This document shows positions 27,379 to 36,592 of a stretch of 64,000 nucleotides of DNA, one piece after another. The notes under the pieces were generated by a model. That model searched no databases. It saw only the letters and a program-made list of their open reading frames with translations, and had not been told where the DNA came from. Position 1 is the first letter of the stretch; every line of letters starts with the position of its first letter. Both the position numbers and the translations under genes were made by a program. Origin of the DNA: CAWUEZ02 sp963921355 (GTDB lineage: Bacteria; Pseudomonadota; Alphaproteobacteria; Thalassobaculales; Thalassobaculaceae). The DNA lies in contig OZ001190.1 in the NCBI GenBank assembly GCA_963921355.3, forward strand, positions 310,001 to 374,000. Direction: 5' to 3'.

Positions 27379-28496
27379 CTAGGAAGCTGAAACGCCCCCA
27401 AACACCGCGACCGGGGCGCCCTGGCTCTCGAAGTCGGGGGTGACACCAAGACCCGGCGCATCCGAGGCGAACAGCCTACCTTGATCGGTGTGCGGCGGCG
27501 GCCGGCCGGTCGAGCGGGTGTTGTAGTTGTGCAGGTCGGTGGCGTTGACCAGGAACTCGTTCGGTGTCGAGGCCGCGAAATGGGCCAGCGTGGCGGTGGC
27601 GATCTCACCACCCCAGGTGTCCTCGGAGACCACCGGGATCCGGTTGTCGACGAAGAAGTCGCGGATCTGGCGGGCCTTGGACAGGCCGCCGAGGTTGGAG
27701 ATCTTCAGACACACGGTCTCGGCCCCGCGGTCGGTCACGATGCGCTGGGCGATCTCCCAGCCCGTCACGCACTCGTCCAGTTTCATCGGCAGGTCCACCC
27801 GACGGCGGACCTGCTGGCATTCCTCGTAGGTCCGGCAGGGCTGCTCGAAAATGTAGTCGAGATCCCGGGTTGCCCGGGCCACCCGCAAGGCGTCGTCGAC
27901 CCGCCAACCCTGGTTGGCGTCGGCCATCAGCTTTTCTTCGGGTGCCAGCAGCGGCACGACCTCGCGGATCCGGTCATATCGCCGCGCCAGTCGGCCCCGA
28001 CCTTGACCTGAAACTGTCGGTAACCGGCGGCCCGATACCCTTGCAGTTCCGTGACCGTCTCGGGAACGCCGTTCTGCGGCACCACCCGGTACATCGGCGC
28101 CCCGTCCGTCAGCTTGCCGCCAAGCAGCATCCAGACCGGCTGTCCGGTCGCCTGGCCGAGCAGGTCCCAGCAAGCCGCATCGAACGGGGCCTTGGCATAC
28201 CCGTGGCCGCGGATCGTGGCATCCATGATCCCGTTGATCCGGGCGACCTGACGCGGGTCCTCGCCCAGGAGTGCCGGCGCGATCAGCCGGGCAGCGGCCG
28301 CCACGCCTTCGGAGTGGGCGACCATGTAGTTCTCGCCGCAGGGACAGAACTCGCCGCAGCCCGAGAGGCCGGCATCGGTCTCGATGACGACGACGCTGCT
28401 TCTGGCCACGGTGATCGCATTGCCGGCGCCCCAACCGTAGCTGCCGCCGATATAGGGCAGATCGGTGCAGTGGACGGCGATGCGGGTGATCTGCAT
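27379..28496 (-). pseudogene. mandelate racemase/muconate-lactonizing (enolase superfamily) enzyme, frameshifted
   Basis: About 372 residues if repaired. The N-terminal capping domain (MQITRIAVHCTDLP) and strand 2 with Lys165 (QFQVKVG) are in one frame. After about 27978-27982 the sequence continues in another frame with DRIREVVPLLAPEE, the metal ligands in MADANQGW, FEQPC and KLDEC, and the second catalytic Lys in CLKISNLGG. One missing base joins them (1118 nt = 3n-1). KVG plus LKxSxxGG places it near cis-3-hydroxyproline dehydratases and hydroxyproline-betaine/proline-betaine epimerases of the MLE subgroup; which one is unresolved. Eight bases after the MDR gene, so the same operon. Confidence 0.82.
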
Positions 28497-28503
28497 CGCC
28501 GCA

Positions 28504-29592
28504 CTACAGCGTCACAACGATGTTGCCGACATGGCGCTTGTCGATAAAGGCCTGCTGGGCCTCGCGCAGCCGCGCCAGCGGATAGGTCGCCGCCAGCAGC
28601 GGTTTGATCTCGCCGCGCTCGATATAGCCGACAAGGTCGGCGAACACGCCGGGCGGCACCACCGTCGCCCCGGTAAAGGTCAGGTCCCGCAGGTACATGG
28701 TTCGCAGGTCGAGCTCCACCATCGGCCCGGCGATGGCGCCGGCGCAGGTATAACGTCCGCCCCGCGCCAGGACATCGATCAGGGCCGGCCATCCCGGCCC
28801 GCCGACCACGTCGGCCACCACCGTGACCGTCGGTTGACCGATCGCCGCCTGCAGGTCGCCCGCCAGGTCCAGCGGCGCGCGCGGCAGGATCGCGTCGGCC
28901 CCGGCCTGGCGTACGCCCTCGGCCTTGTCGTCGGAACACATCGCAATCACCGTCGCCCCGCGGCGCTTGGAAAGCTGAATCAGGGCGGAGCCGACCCCGC
29001 CCGACGCCCCAGGAATCAGCACCGTGTCCCCAGCAGCGACGGTCGCCCGGTTCAACATGTTCTCCGCCGTCACACAGGGGGTCGCGAAGGTGGCAAGCTC
29101 GGCGTCGGTCAGATCGCAGCGGATTGGGTGGACGTTGCGGTGGTCGACCACGGTGTAGCGGGCGTAACCGCCATCGCACTCGCTGCCGAAAAAGCCGATC
29201 CGGTGCAGGTTCATCGGGTCGTCCCAGTCCCGCAGCCAGCAGTCGACTAGGACCCGCTCGCCGATCACCGCGGGATCGACGCCCGGACCAACCGCGACGG
29301 CCCGACCGGCCACGTCGGCACCCTGGATCCGCGGAAAGGTGATCGCCGCACCGTCCCAGGTGGCGTCTTCGCTTTCGGCCCCCTCCAGGGCGCCGCCGGT
29401 GGTCGCCGCGGAGCTGCCCTTGGAGTACCAGGCGGTCCGGGTGTTGACGTCGGTGTTGTTCAGGCCGCAGGCCGCGACCTCGATCAGCACCTGGCCGGGA
29501 CCGGCCACCGGACGCGGCCAGTCGGCGTGGTATTCGAGCTTGTCGAGATCGCCGTGTCCGGTGAGCACGACGGCTTCCATGGTTTCGCTCAT
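28504..29592 (-). CDS. MDR-family zinc-type alcohol dehydrogenase-like oxidoreductase
   Basis: 362 residues, medium-chain dehydrogenase/reductase fold: GroES-like domain with CGLNNTDVNTRTAWYSKG, then the Rossmann loop PGASGGVGSALIQLSKRRGATVIAM. The Cys/His/Glu set for catalytic zinc is not obvious at the usual positions, so it may be a quinone-oxidoreductase-like, zinc-independent member. It overlaps the upstream M24 gene by four bases. It probably oxidises or reduces an intermediate in the pathway encoded by this cluster; the substrate is unknown. Confidence 0.82.
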   Translation of the reverse strand: MSETMEAVVLTGHGDLDKLEYHADWPRPVAGPGQVLIEVAACGLNNTDVNTRTAWYSKGSSAATTGGALEGAESEDATWDGAAITFPRIQGADVAGRAVAVGPGVDPAVIGERVLVDCWLRDWDDPMNLHRIGFFGSECDGGYARYTVVDHRNVHPIRCDLTDAELATFATPCVTAENMLNRATVAAGDTVLIPGASGGVGSALIQLSKRRGATVIAMCSDDKAEGVRQAGADAILPRAPLDLAGDLQAAIGQPTVTVVADVVGGPGWPALIDVLARGGRYTCAGAIAGPMVELDLRTMYLRDLTFTGATVVPPGVFADLVGYIERGEIKPLLAATYPLARLREAQQAFIDKRHVGNIVVTL

Positions 29593-30794
29593 CGCCCTAC
29601 CTCCTCGAACGCGACCGGCACGTCCGACAGGATATCGACCCCGTCCGGGCGCACCAGCACCTGCTGCTCGAGCTTCACGCCTTCGCCGCCGGCTTCGTCG
29701 CCGACGAAGCTCTCGACACAGATCACCATGCCGGCCTCGATCTCGCCGTCATAACCGTTGCGTGCCCAGTCCTGGCGGTGGGGCAGTTTCGGCCACTCGT
29801 CACCCATGCCGGCGCCATGCATCAGGCAGGCATAGCGGTGGGCGATGAAGCGCTCCGGCTGGTGAAACGATCCGTCGGTGATCTCGCGGAAGGAAGCGCC
29901 GGGGCGCAGCAGGGCGATGTTGTGGGTGACTTCGGCAACGGCGCGGTCCAGCAGCTCGCACTGGGCCGGGGTCGGCCGACGGTCGTCGCAGATCATCGCC
30001 CGGGACACATCGGCGAAATAACCGAACGGCCCGACCATGTCGGTGTCGAAGGAGACAATCTCGCCGATGGCGACGGCGCGGTCGGTCGCCTCCTGGAGCC
30101 AGGGGTTGGTGCGCGGCCCGGAGGCCAGCATGCGGCCATCGATCCAGCGCCCGCCATGAGCCAGATTGACGGCCGAGAGTTCGCCGAGCAGTTCGCGCTC
30201 GGTCACCCCCGGCACCAACCGGGACCGCATGGCCCGGATACCCTGTTCGGCGACGGCGATCGCGTGGCGCAGCAGGGCGATCTCGTCTTCGCACTTCACT
30301 GCACGGGCGAGGTCGACCAGCGGACGGGCGTCGACTACATCGAAGCCGGCCGCGGTCAGAGCCTGGGCAACCGCGACGTGGGGGCTGTCGATGGCCACCC
30401 GGGAGCGCGCACCGACCCGCCGCGTCAGATCCTCGGCGAAGGCCCGGGCCCGGCCGGAAAGGTCGAGGCCGCCGTCGAAGGTGGTCAGGTTCCAGCAGGC
30501 GGCAAACTCGTCGATCAGGTCGACGGTGCGGTGATAGGCGCCGCCGAACACCACTGGCCCGTCGAGCGGGATCAGCGCCTGAAAGGTCGCGATCCGGCTC
30601 TGGTAGAGTTGGTATTCCTCGAAATCGAGGGCGTATTGCAGGGACATGGGATCGGTCAGCACCGCCGCGTCCACCCCGGCCCGGGACATCTCCGCCCGAA
30701 GCCGGTGCAGCCGATACCAGCGCAGCCGGTCATGATCGATGGCCGGAGGCGTCAGCCAGCCGATCTCCGGTCCGAGCTCCTCAACCGCTGCCAT
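29589..30794 (-). CDS. M24-family enzyme, DddP (DMSP lyase)-like
   Basis: 401 residues in the creatinase/prolidase (pita-bread) fold. Putative binuclear metal ligands are Asp250, Asp252, Asp262, His326, Glu361 and Glu376, with Asp332 six residues after His326. From memory of Ruegeria DddP these equal D295, D297, D307, H371, E406, E421 and catalytic D377, and all spacings are identical. GRMLASGPRTNPWLQE and CLMHGAGMGDEWP are also close to DddP and unlike typical prolidases. DddP cleaves dimethylsulfoniopropionate to dimethyl sulfide and acrylate. The neighbours (Rieske oxygenase, DMGDH-like oxidase) instead suggest betaine chemistry, so a related onium substrate is possible. Confidence 0.75.
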   Translation of the reverse strand: MAAVEELGPEIGWLTPPAIDHDRLRWYRLHRLRAEMSRAGVDAAVLTDPMSLQYALDFEEYQLYQSRIATFQALIPLDGPVVFGGAYHRTVDLIDEFAACWNLTTFDGGLDLSGRARAFAEDLTRRVGARSRVAIDSPHVAVAQALTAAGFDVVDARPLVDLARAVKCEDEIALLRHAIAVAEQGIRAMRSRLVPGVTERELLGELSAVNLAHGGRWIDGRMLASGPRTNPWLQEATDRAVAIGEIVSFDTDMVGPFGYFADVSRAMICDDRRPTPAQCELLDRAVAEVTHNIALLRPGASFREITDGSFHQPERFIAHRYACLMHGAGMGDEWPKLPHRQDWARNGYDGEIEAGMVICVESFVGDEAGGEGVKLEQQVLVRPDGVDILSDVPVAFEEVGR

Positions 30795-30815
30795 GGCCCC
30801 GCCACATCTCCGAAA

Positions 30816-33243
30816 TCAGCCGGCCCGGGGGCGTTCGTTATTGGGGTCGTAGACCGGTTCCGCCAGCACCCGCGCCGCCCGGCGCTCACCCAGGACCATG
30901 ACTTCGAGCTCGGTGCCCGGCGCCGCCGCCGCAGGCTCGACATAGGCGAAGGCCAGGCTTTTCTCGACCGAGAAACCGTAGCCACCAGACGACACCTGAC
31001 CGACCCGTCGGCCCTCCAGGAAGACCGTCTCGCTCGCATGCGGATCGACCCCGTCGGCATCGACCTCGAGATAGGCGCAGATCCAGGGCAGCGTGCTTTC
31101 CGCGCTGGCGAGGGTGGCGTCATGGCCTATGAAATCGCCCTTGTCGAGCTTGACGAAGCGCATGACGTCGGCCTCCGGCAAGGTGACTTCGTTGGTCAGC
31201 TCGGAGGCGCCCTTGAACCCCTTCTCCAGCCGCATCGCGTTCAGGGCGTAGGATCCAAAATTGGCGATGCCATGGGTCTGCCCCGCGCTCCACAACGCGT
31301 CGTAGACCGCCGGCATGGCGTCCATCGGCACGTGGAGTTCCCAGCCGAGCTCACCCTGATAGGACATCCTGAGCGCCCGCACCGTCGCCCCCGCGACCTC
31401 GATCTCCTGGGCGCGAAGCCAGGGAAAGCTCTCATTGTCCAACGGGGCCTGGGTGACCTGTCGCAGCACGTCACGCGACCGGGGGCCACCCAGCACCAGG
31501 CAGCCGAAGGACTCGGAGACGACGTCGACCGCCACATCTTCGTCCGCCGCGACCGCCTGGGCCAGGATGTCGCGCACCCGCTGTTCCCAGAATGCGGCGC
31601 ACATGAAGTAGAAGCGGTCGTCCCGAACGCGCGCGACCGTGACCTCGGCCTCGATCGTCCCCTTGCGGTTGAGGATGTGCGATAGAACGATGCCGCCGGT
31701 TTTGCGCGGGGCGCGGTTGGCGATCATCCGGTCGACGAAGGCGTGGGCGTCAGCGCCGGAAACGTCGATCTTGGCAAACGCCGTCAGGTCCATGATGCCG
31801 ACCCGTTCCCGCACCGCGCGGCATTCCTCCGCCACCGCCGCGTATCAGTCGGGCCGCCGGAAGCCGTAAACGTCCTCGCGCTGCTGGCCGTTCCGAGCGA
31901 ACCAGCGCGGCCGTTCCCAGCCGAAGATTTCCTCGTAGATCGCACCCGCATCGGCCAGCCGGTTGTAGAGCGGGCTGGTCTTCTTGGGCCGGCCACTGTG
32001 GCGCTGGCGCCCCGGATAGGGGATCTCGTGGCGCAGCACATAGTCCTCTTTCGCCCGCTCGATCTGGTAGTCGCGGTCGGCGAACGGGCCGAAACGGCGC
32101 GGGTCGAAGTCCCGCATGTTGATATCCGCGCTGCCGTGCACCATCCATTGGGCGAGATACTTGCCGGCACCCGGCCCCCAGGCGATGCCGACATGGCTGC
32201 CGCAGCAGCACCAGTAATTGCGCAGGCCCGGCGCCGGACCGAGCAGCATGTTGCCGTCCGGCGGCATAGGGATGGCGCCATGGACCTCACGCTTGATGCC
32301 GTACTGTTCGAGGACGGGCATCCGCTCGAGCGCCTTCTCCAGATAGGGCATGATGCGGTCGTAATCGGCCTCGAACAGCTCGTGCTCGGCTTCCCAGGGG
32401 GGCGCCGTCGTCCCAGATCGTGCGCGGCTCGGTCTTCTCGTAGATCCCGATCAGCCCGGACTTCTGCTCCATGCGGATGTAGCCGGAATAGGTCATGTCG
32501 TCCCGGACCACCGGCAGTTCGGTCGCCAGGTCCAGGAACTCCCGCACCGTGTCGGTGATGAAGTAGTGGTGGGTGGTGTTCGCCATCGGCAGGTCGTAGC
32601 CGCTCCACGCCGCGATCTGGCGGGCATAGGTGCCGCCGGCATTGACCACATGCTGGCAGCGGATGTCGCCCTGCTCGGTGACCACCAGCCACTCGCCGCC
32701 GTCCAGTTGCCGGATGTCCAGGACCCGGTTGTGTCGGATCACCGCGGCACCGCGGTCGCGCGCGCCCTTCACCATGCCGAACGTGGCCCCGGCCGGGTCG
32801 ACATGGCCGTCATCGGGGGTGTGCAGGGCCGCCTTTACGCCATCCAGATTGAAGAACGGGTGCAGGCGGCGGATCTCGTCGGGACCGATGATCTCCATCG
32901 GCACGCCGAGCCCCCGTCCGACCGACAGGATGTGGCGGATGTAGTCGACCTCGTCGTCGAAATAGGCGACCCGCAGGCTGCCGCAGCCATGCCAGGAAAC
33001 CGACTGGCCGGTCTCGGCCTCCAGGCCCTTGTAGAACTCGACGCCATAGCGGTTGATGGTGCCGAGTTCCCAATGGGCCAGCCCATGGGTGATCTGGCCA
33101 GCGGCGTGCCAGGTCGATCCCGATGTCAGCTCCGCCTTCTCGATCAGGACGATGTCGGTCCAGCCTTCCCGCGCCAGATGATAGAGCAGGGACGCACCCA
33201 TCACCCCGCCGCCGACGATCACCACCCGCGCCTGATCGATCAT
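30816..33243 (-). pseudogene. dimethylglycine/sarcosine dehydrogenase-like FAD oxidase with GcvT domain, doubly interrupted
   Basis: About 808 residues if repaired: an N-terminal FAD domain (ARVVIVGGGVMGASLLYHLA, SGSTWHAAG), then a FAO_M-type linker, then a GcvT/aminomethyltransferase domain (from MDLTAFAKIDVSG) that binds tetrahydrofolate in the DMGDH family. Such enzymes oxidatively demethylate N-methylamino acids. Two lesions: the G6 run at 32397-32402 (C6 in the coding strand) has one base too many, since WEAEHELFEADYDRI continues in the shifted frame; and an in-frame TGA at 31845-31847 replaces the expected Trp in RRPDWY. Start 33243, divergent from the RpiR gene. Confidence 0.85.
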
Positions 33244-33297
33244 GGTCCTCTGCCCCGTCCACCGTCGTGATGATCGGCACAATGCGGTCTGTTTGTT

Positions 33298-33315
33298 ATA
33301 TCGTCAACACGATAT
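33298..33315. promoter_or_regulatory. palindrome ATATCGTCAACACGATAT between DMGDH-like and rpiR genes
   Basis: Seven-base arms are perfectly inverted around CAAC. The site lies 55 bp from the DMGDH-like start and 79 bp before the RpiR start, ideal for a regulator that controls both directions. Confidence 0.55.
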
Positions 33316-33319
33316 TGTA

Positions 33320-33330
33320 CATTTGTACCA
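33320..33330 (+). promoter_or_regulatory. shared motif CATTTGTACCA, copy 1
   Basis: This 11-mer recurs exactly at 34325-34335, upstream of the Rieske gene. Here it is adjacent to the palindrome at 33298 and extends leftward as TTGTACATTTGTACCA. Candidate binding site of the RpiR regulator encoded between the copies. Confidence 0.5.
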
Positions 33331-33393
33331 TCATCGAACATGCTAGGGTGGAACCGGTAACGATGGACGGAACCGACGGGCGGGAGGCCCGGC

Positions 33394-34287
33394 ATGCACC
33401 ACAACACGACCGACGAGATCCTGGGCCGCCTGACCGAGAGCTATCTGTCGCTCAGCCCGCAGCTGCGCCGGGCCGCGGACTACGTGCTGAACAATCCCAA
33501 CGAGGTCGGCGTGCATTCGATGCGGCGACTGGCTGCCAGCGCCGCCGTCACCCCGAACACCCTGGTGCGCCTCGCCCGCGCCGTCGGCTTCGAGAGCTAT
33601 CAGAGCTTCCGCGAACCGTTCAGCGACCGGCTGAGCAAGGGCGGCGAGGAGTTCTTTCCCGATCGGGTGCGCTGGCTGCAGTCGCTGGCCCAGGTCGGCA
33701 GCCACGGCATGCTGTACCGGGACATGGCATCGGCCGCGCTTGCCAATGTCGAACAGATGTTCTCCGGCGCCACGCCGGACGAGGCCAAGACCGTGGCGGA
33801 CCTGATTGTGCGGGCGCCCAACACCTACATCATGGGGGTCGGCAGTGCCCATTCGCTGGCCCACCTGTTCTGGTACATCGGCCGCATGGCGCTGGACACG
33901 CTGCACCAGGTGCCGCGCCAGGGAAACCTGCCGATCGACGACATCGCCAACATCCGTCCGGGCGACGTGCTGCTGGCGATGACCTTCGCGCCCTACCGCA
34001 CCGACGTGGTCAACGCGGTCACCCACGCCCGGGAACTGGATGCCACCATCGTGGCGATCAGCGACAGCCGCACCTCGCCGATCGCCCTGCAGGCCGACCA
34101 TGTGTTCGTTACGCCGACCACAACGCCACAGTTCTTTCCGTCGCTCTCGGCCGGGTTCGTGCTGATCGAAACCCTGCTGGCCTTCGTGATCGCCGACGGC
34201 GGCCCCCGGGCTGTCGAGAACATCCAGCGCTTCCACCGGGTGCGCTACCAGACCGGCGTGTACACGAGCGACGAAGAAGCGGAATGA
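33394..34287 (+). CDS. RpiR-family transcriptional regulator
   Basis: 297 residues: N-terminal HTH_6 domain (about 5-80, LSPQLRRAADYVLNNPNEVG and SAAVTPNTLVRLARAVGF) and C-terminal SIS sugar-phosphate-type sensor domain (about 125-260). RpiR proteins often control small catabolic clusters. It lies between the divergent minus-strand operon (DMGDH-like, M24, MDR, enolase-type) and the plus-strand Rieske gene, with a repeated 11-bp motif on each side, so it probably regulates both arms. Confidence 0.88.
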   Translation: MHHNTTDEILGRLTESYLSLSPQLRRAADYVLNNPNEVGVHSMRRLAASAAVTPNTLVRLARAVGFESYQSFREPFSDRLSKGGEEFFPDRVRWLQSLAQVGSHGMLYRDMASAALANVEQMFSGATPDEAKTVADLIVRAPNTYIMGVGSAHSLAHLFWYIGRMALDTLHQVPRQGNLPIDDIANIRPGDVLLAMTFAPYRTDVVNAVTHARELDATIVAISDSRTSPIALQADHVFVTPTTTPQFFPSLSAGFVLIETLLAFVIADGGPRAVENIQRFHRVRYQTGVYTSDEEAE

Positions 34288-34324
34288 GCCCCAAGGGAAT
34301 GAACTGGAGCCGACACGAATGTCG

Positions 34325-34335
34325 CATTTGTACCA
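34325..34335 (+). promoter_or_regulatory. shared motif CATTTGTACCA, copy 2
   Basis: Exact repeat of the 33320-33330 motif, 106 bp before the Rieske start. A moderate promoter follows (TTGAAC 34349-34354, 19-bp spacer, TAGATT 34374-34379), so the motif would sit upstream of the -35, an activator-like position. Confidence 0.5.
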
Positions 34336-34440
34336 GTATTGATTCTTCTTGAACCATTCGCGAGAATCTGGGCTAGATTCCCGGCCAACGGCCCGCGGGC
34401 CGGAACATGAAACAGCCTAGCGGGTCATTCGGGGGCGGCG

Positions 34441-35559
34441 ATGGCGACAGCGGGATCCCGGCAATCCTACCCAGCGGGCGCACGCGCCCTCGATGCGCGT
34501 TACTACACCGACCCCGGGATCTTCGCCCGCGAACGCGACGCCGTGTTCTTCCGGACCTGGCAATACGCCGGCCATGTCAGTCAGATCGGCCGGCCTGGCG
34601 ACTTCTTCACCTTCTCGATCTGCGGGCAGGACCTGTTCTGCGTGCGCGACCGCGAGGGGATCATCCTTACTTTCTTCAATGTGTGTGCCCACAGGGGCCA
34701 TGCCCTGGTGAAGGGTGACGGGCATTGCAGCGTGCTGGTCTGCCCCTACCACGCCTGGTCCTACACCCTGGACGGGCGGCTGCGGAAAGCCACCAATCAG
34801 AAGAAGGCGGCGGGATTCAATCCGGACGACATCCGGCTGACCGAAGTCCGGACCGAAGTGTTCTGCGGCTTCATCTTCGTCAATCTTGATCCGGCGGCGC
34901 GGCCGATGGCCGAGTGGTATCCGGGCGTCGAGGACGAGTTGCGCGCCTTCATCCCGTTCATCGACGACCTGCAGCCGGTGCAGTGGATAAAGGTCGAAGA
35001 GGCGTGCAACTGGAAGGTAACGGTCGAGAACTACAGCGAGTGCTACCACTGCAGCCTGAACCACCCGACCTTCGCGCGCGGCGTGATCGAGCCCAAGTCC
35101 TACAACATCCTGCCCCAGGGCCATTGCCTGCGGCACACCACCGCGTCCGCGGATCTCACGCGGCTGCCTTACCCGGTCGACCCGGCCCTGCCCCACGGCA
35201 GCGACTACAGCAGCTGGTTCCTGTGGCCGGCCTTTTCATTCCAGGCCTATCCCGGCGCGCTGCTCAACACCTATCTCTGGCGCCCGCAGGAAACCGAGCG
35301 GACCCTGGTCTATCGCGGCTGGTACACCGAGCATGGTGCTGAGTCCGAAACTGTTGCCCGCATGGCCGATCAGGACCGCCGGACCACCGTCGAGGAGGAC
35401 ATCAGTCTGGTGGAATCCGTGCAGCGCGGCATGCACAGCCGGGGCTATCGCGCGGGTCAGCTGATCATCGACCCCGATTTCGGGCTCGACAGCGAACATT
35501 CGATCGCCGCGCTGAACAGCTGGCTGCTGGACGCGCTGGACAGCGCTGCTGCGCGCTAA
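34441..35559 (+). CDS. Rieske non-heme iron oxygenase, quaternary-amine type
   Basis: 372 residues. Rieske cluster ligands are Cys82-x-His84 and Cys101-x2-His104 (CAHRGH and CPYH). The mononuclear iron site follows in NYSECYHCSLNHP: His203 and His208, with Glu200 at the position that is Asp in aromatic-ring dioxygenases. Glu here is typical of enzymes acting on quaternary amines (GbcA, CntA, Stc2), which demethylate or cleave betaines. No reductase gene is adjacent, so electrons must come from elsewhere. Alone on the plus strand between the RpiR gene and a metallophosphoesterase gene. Confidence 0.85.
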   Translation: MATAGSRQSYPAGARALDARYYTDPGIFARERDAVFFRTWQYAGHVSQIGRPGDFFTFSICGQDLFCVRDREGIILTFFNVCAHRGHALVKGDGHCSVLVCPYHAWSYTLDGRLRKATNQKKAAGFNPDDIRLTEVRTEVFCGFIFVNLDPAARPMAEWYPGVEDELRAFIPFIDDLQPVQWIKVEEACNWKVTVENYSECYHCSLNHPTFARGVIEPKSYNILPQGHCLRHTTASADLTRLPYPVDPALPHGSDYSSWFLWPAFSFQAYPGALLNTYLWRPQETERTLVYRGWYTEHGAESETVARMADQDRRTTVEEDISLVESVQRGMHSRGYRAGQLIIDPDFGLDSEHSIAALNSWLLDALDSAAAR

Positions 35560-35659
35560 ACCGGCGCCAGGCTGACAAGCCGCTGTCACGCGGCCCTGGT
35601 ATCGTCCCTGTCCGGAAACCAACATGACATCACCGCGGCGGACATCAGATGGCGGCGCC

Positions 35660-36490
35660 ATGAAGCTGATCCATATCTCGGACATTCATATCCACGACGA
35701 ACCGATCCTCGGCCAGGATCCGGTCGAGAACTTCCGAGCCTGTCTGGCGCATGTCAGGGAACATCACGGGGACGCCGATCACGTGGTGATCACCGGCGAC
35801 CTGACCCATCACGGCCGGCGCGGCTCCTACGCGAAGCTGCGGCGGATGCTCGACGGGCTTGATCCCGCGCCGCGCCTAATGATCGGCAACCACGACGACC
35901 GCGCCACCTTCCGGTCGGTGTTCCCCGAGGTCCCGGTCAATCCCGACGGCTACGTACAGTATGTCGAAGACACACCGGCCGGCCGCTTCGTCTATCTCGA
36001 CACCATGGCCCCCGGTACCCATGCCGGCCACTACGGGCCCGACCGTCAGGACTGGCTGCGGGTGACACTGGCGGCGGCCCGGGCCGACGGCCAGCCCGCC
36101 TTCATTTTCATGCACCACCATCCCTGTCCGGTCGGCAGCCGGTCGGCCGACATGATCGGTCTGGTCGAAGGTCCGGCCTTCCGGGCGCTGCTGTCCGAAT
36201 ACCGCGACACCGTCCGGAACGTGTTCTTCGGCCATTGCCATTTCACGCTTTCCGGCTCGGTCTGCGGAATAGCCATGTCGGCACCGCGCTCGACCAACCA
36301 TCCGAACGCGCCGGACCTGCACAACCGCAACGCCGTCGGCTTCGGCCCGTTGGCCCCGACCTACAACATCTGCCTGCTGGAAACCGACAGCGTGGTGGTC
36401 CATTCGATCGACTTTCGCCTGGAGCCGCTGCTGGAGTGGGTGCCCCTGGAAGCGGATGGCTGGATCGACGAGAAAACCGTCCCGGCGTAG
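35660..36490 (+). CDS. CpdA-like metallophosphoesterase
   Basis: 276 residues with the full calcineurin-like metal motif set: SDIHIH (Asp8, His10), GDLTHHG, GNHDD, MHHHP and GHCHF. This is the class III cyclic-nucleotide/phosphodiester hydrolase group (CpdA, GpdQ). Start 35660 is chosen because the fold begins directly with MKLIHISDIH. 100 bp after the Rieske gene, so possibly co-transcribed; a GpdQ-like role on phosphodiester osmolytes would fit but is inferred. Confidence 0.82.
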   Translation: MKLIHISDIHIHDEPILGQDPVENFRACLAHVREHHGDADHVVITGDLTHHGRRGSYAKLRRMLDGLDPAPRLMIGNHDDRATFRSVFPEVPVNPDGYVQYVEDTPAGRFVYLDTMAPGTHAGHYGPDRQDWLRVTLAAARADGQPAFIFMHHHPCPVGSRSADMIGLVEGPAFRALLSEYRDTVRNVFFGHCHFTLSGSVCGIAMSAPRSTNHPNAPDLHNRNAVGFGPLAPTYNICLLETDSVVVHSIDFRLEPLLEWVPLEADGWIDEKTVPA

Positions 36491-36523
36491 CCGGGACGGC
36501 CCCTCAGCCTTCGCAGAACACGG

Positions 36524-36559
36524 AGAAGCGCCGGCGATCTGGTCCTCGCCGGCGCTTCT
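36524..36559. terminator. bidirectional terminator hairpin
   Basis: Thirteen-base perfect arms (36524-36536, 36547-36559) around a 10-base loop, with a T-rich tail on the plus side (TTACTT). It lies between the convergent metallophosphoesterase and MCP genes. The best rho-independent-like structure in the window. Confidence 0.8.
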
Positions 36560-36592
36560 TACTTCCTGATCTGTCCGATCAGCTGACCGCGA

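Noticed and set aside
28504..29592. MDR gene as the acryloyl-CoA reductase AcuI
   Set aside because: N-terminal motifs (CGLNNTDVNTRTAWYSKG) and length differ from AcuI as I recall it; no specific support.
29589..30794. Plain Xaa-Pro dipeptidase annotation for the M24 gene
   Set aside because: Motifs around the metal site and their spacing match DddP far better than prolidase, though function is unproven.
29778..31685. Plus-strand 635-codon frame opposite the M24 and DMGDH-like genes
   Set aside because: Antisense shadow; its sequence is low-complexity Gly/Arg/Gln.
34288..34440. Riboswitch upstream of the Rieske gene
   Set aside because: No stable conserved-looking fold; the repeated 11-mer and promoter explain the region.
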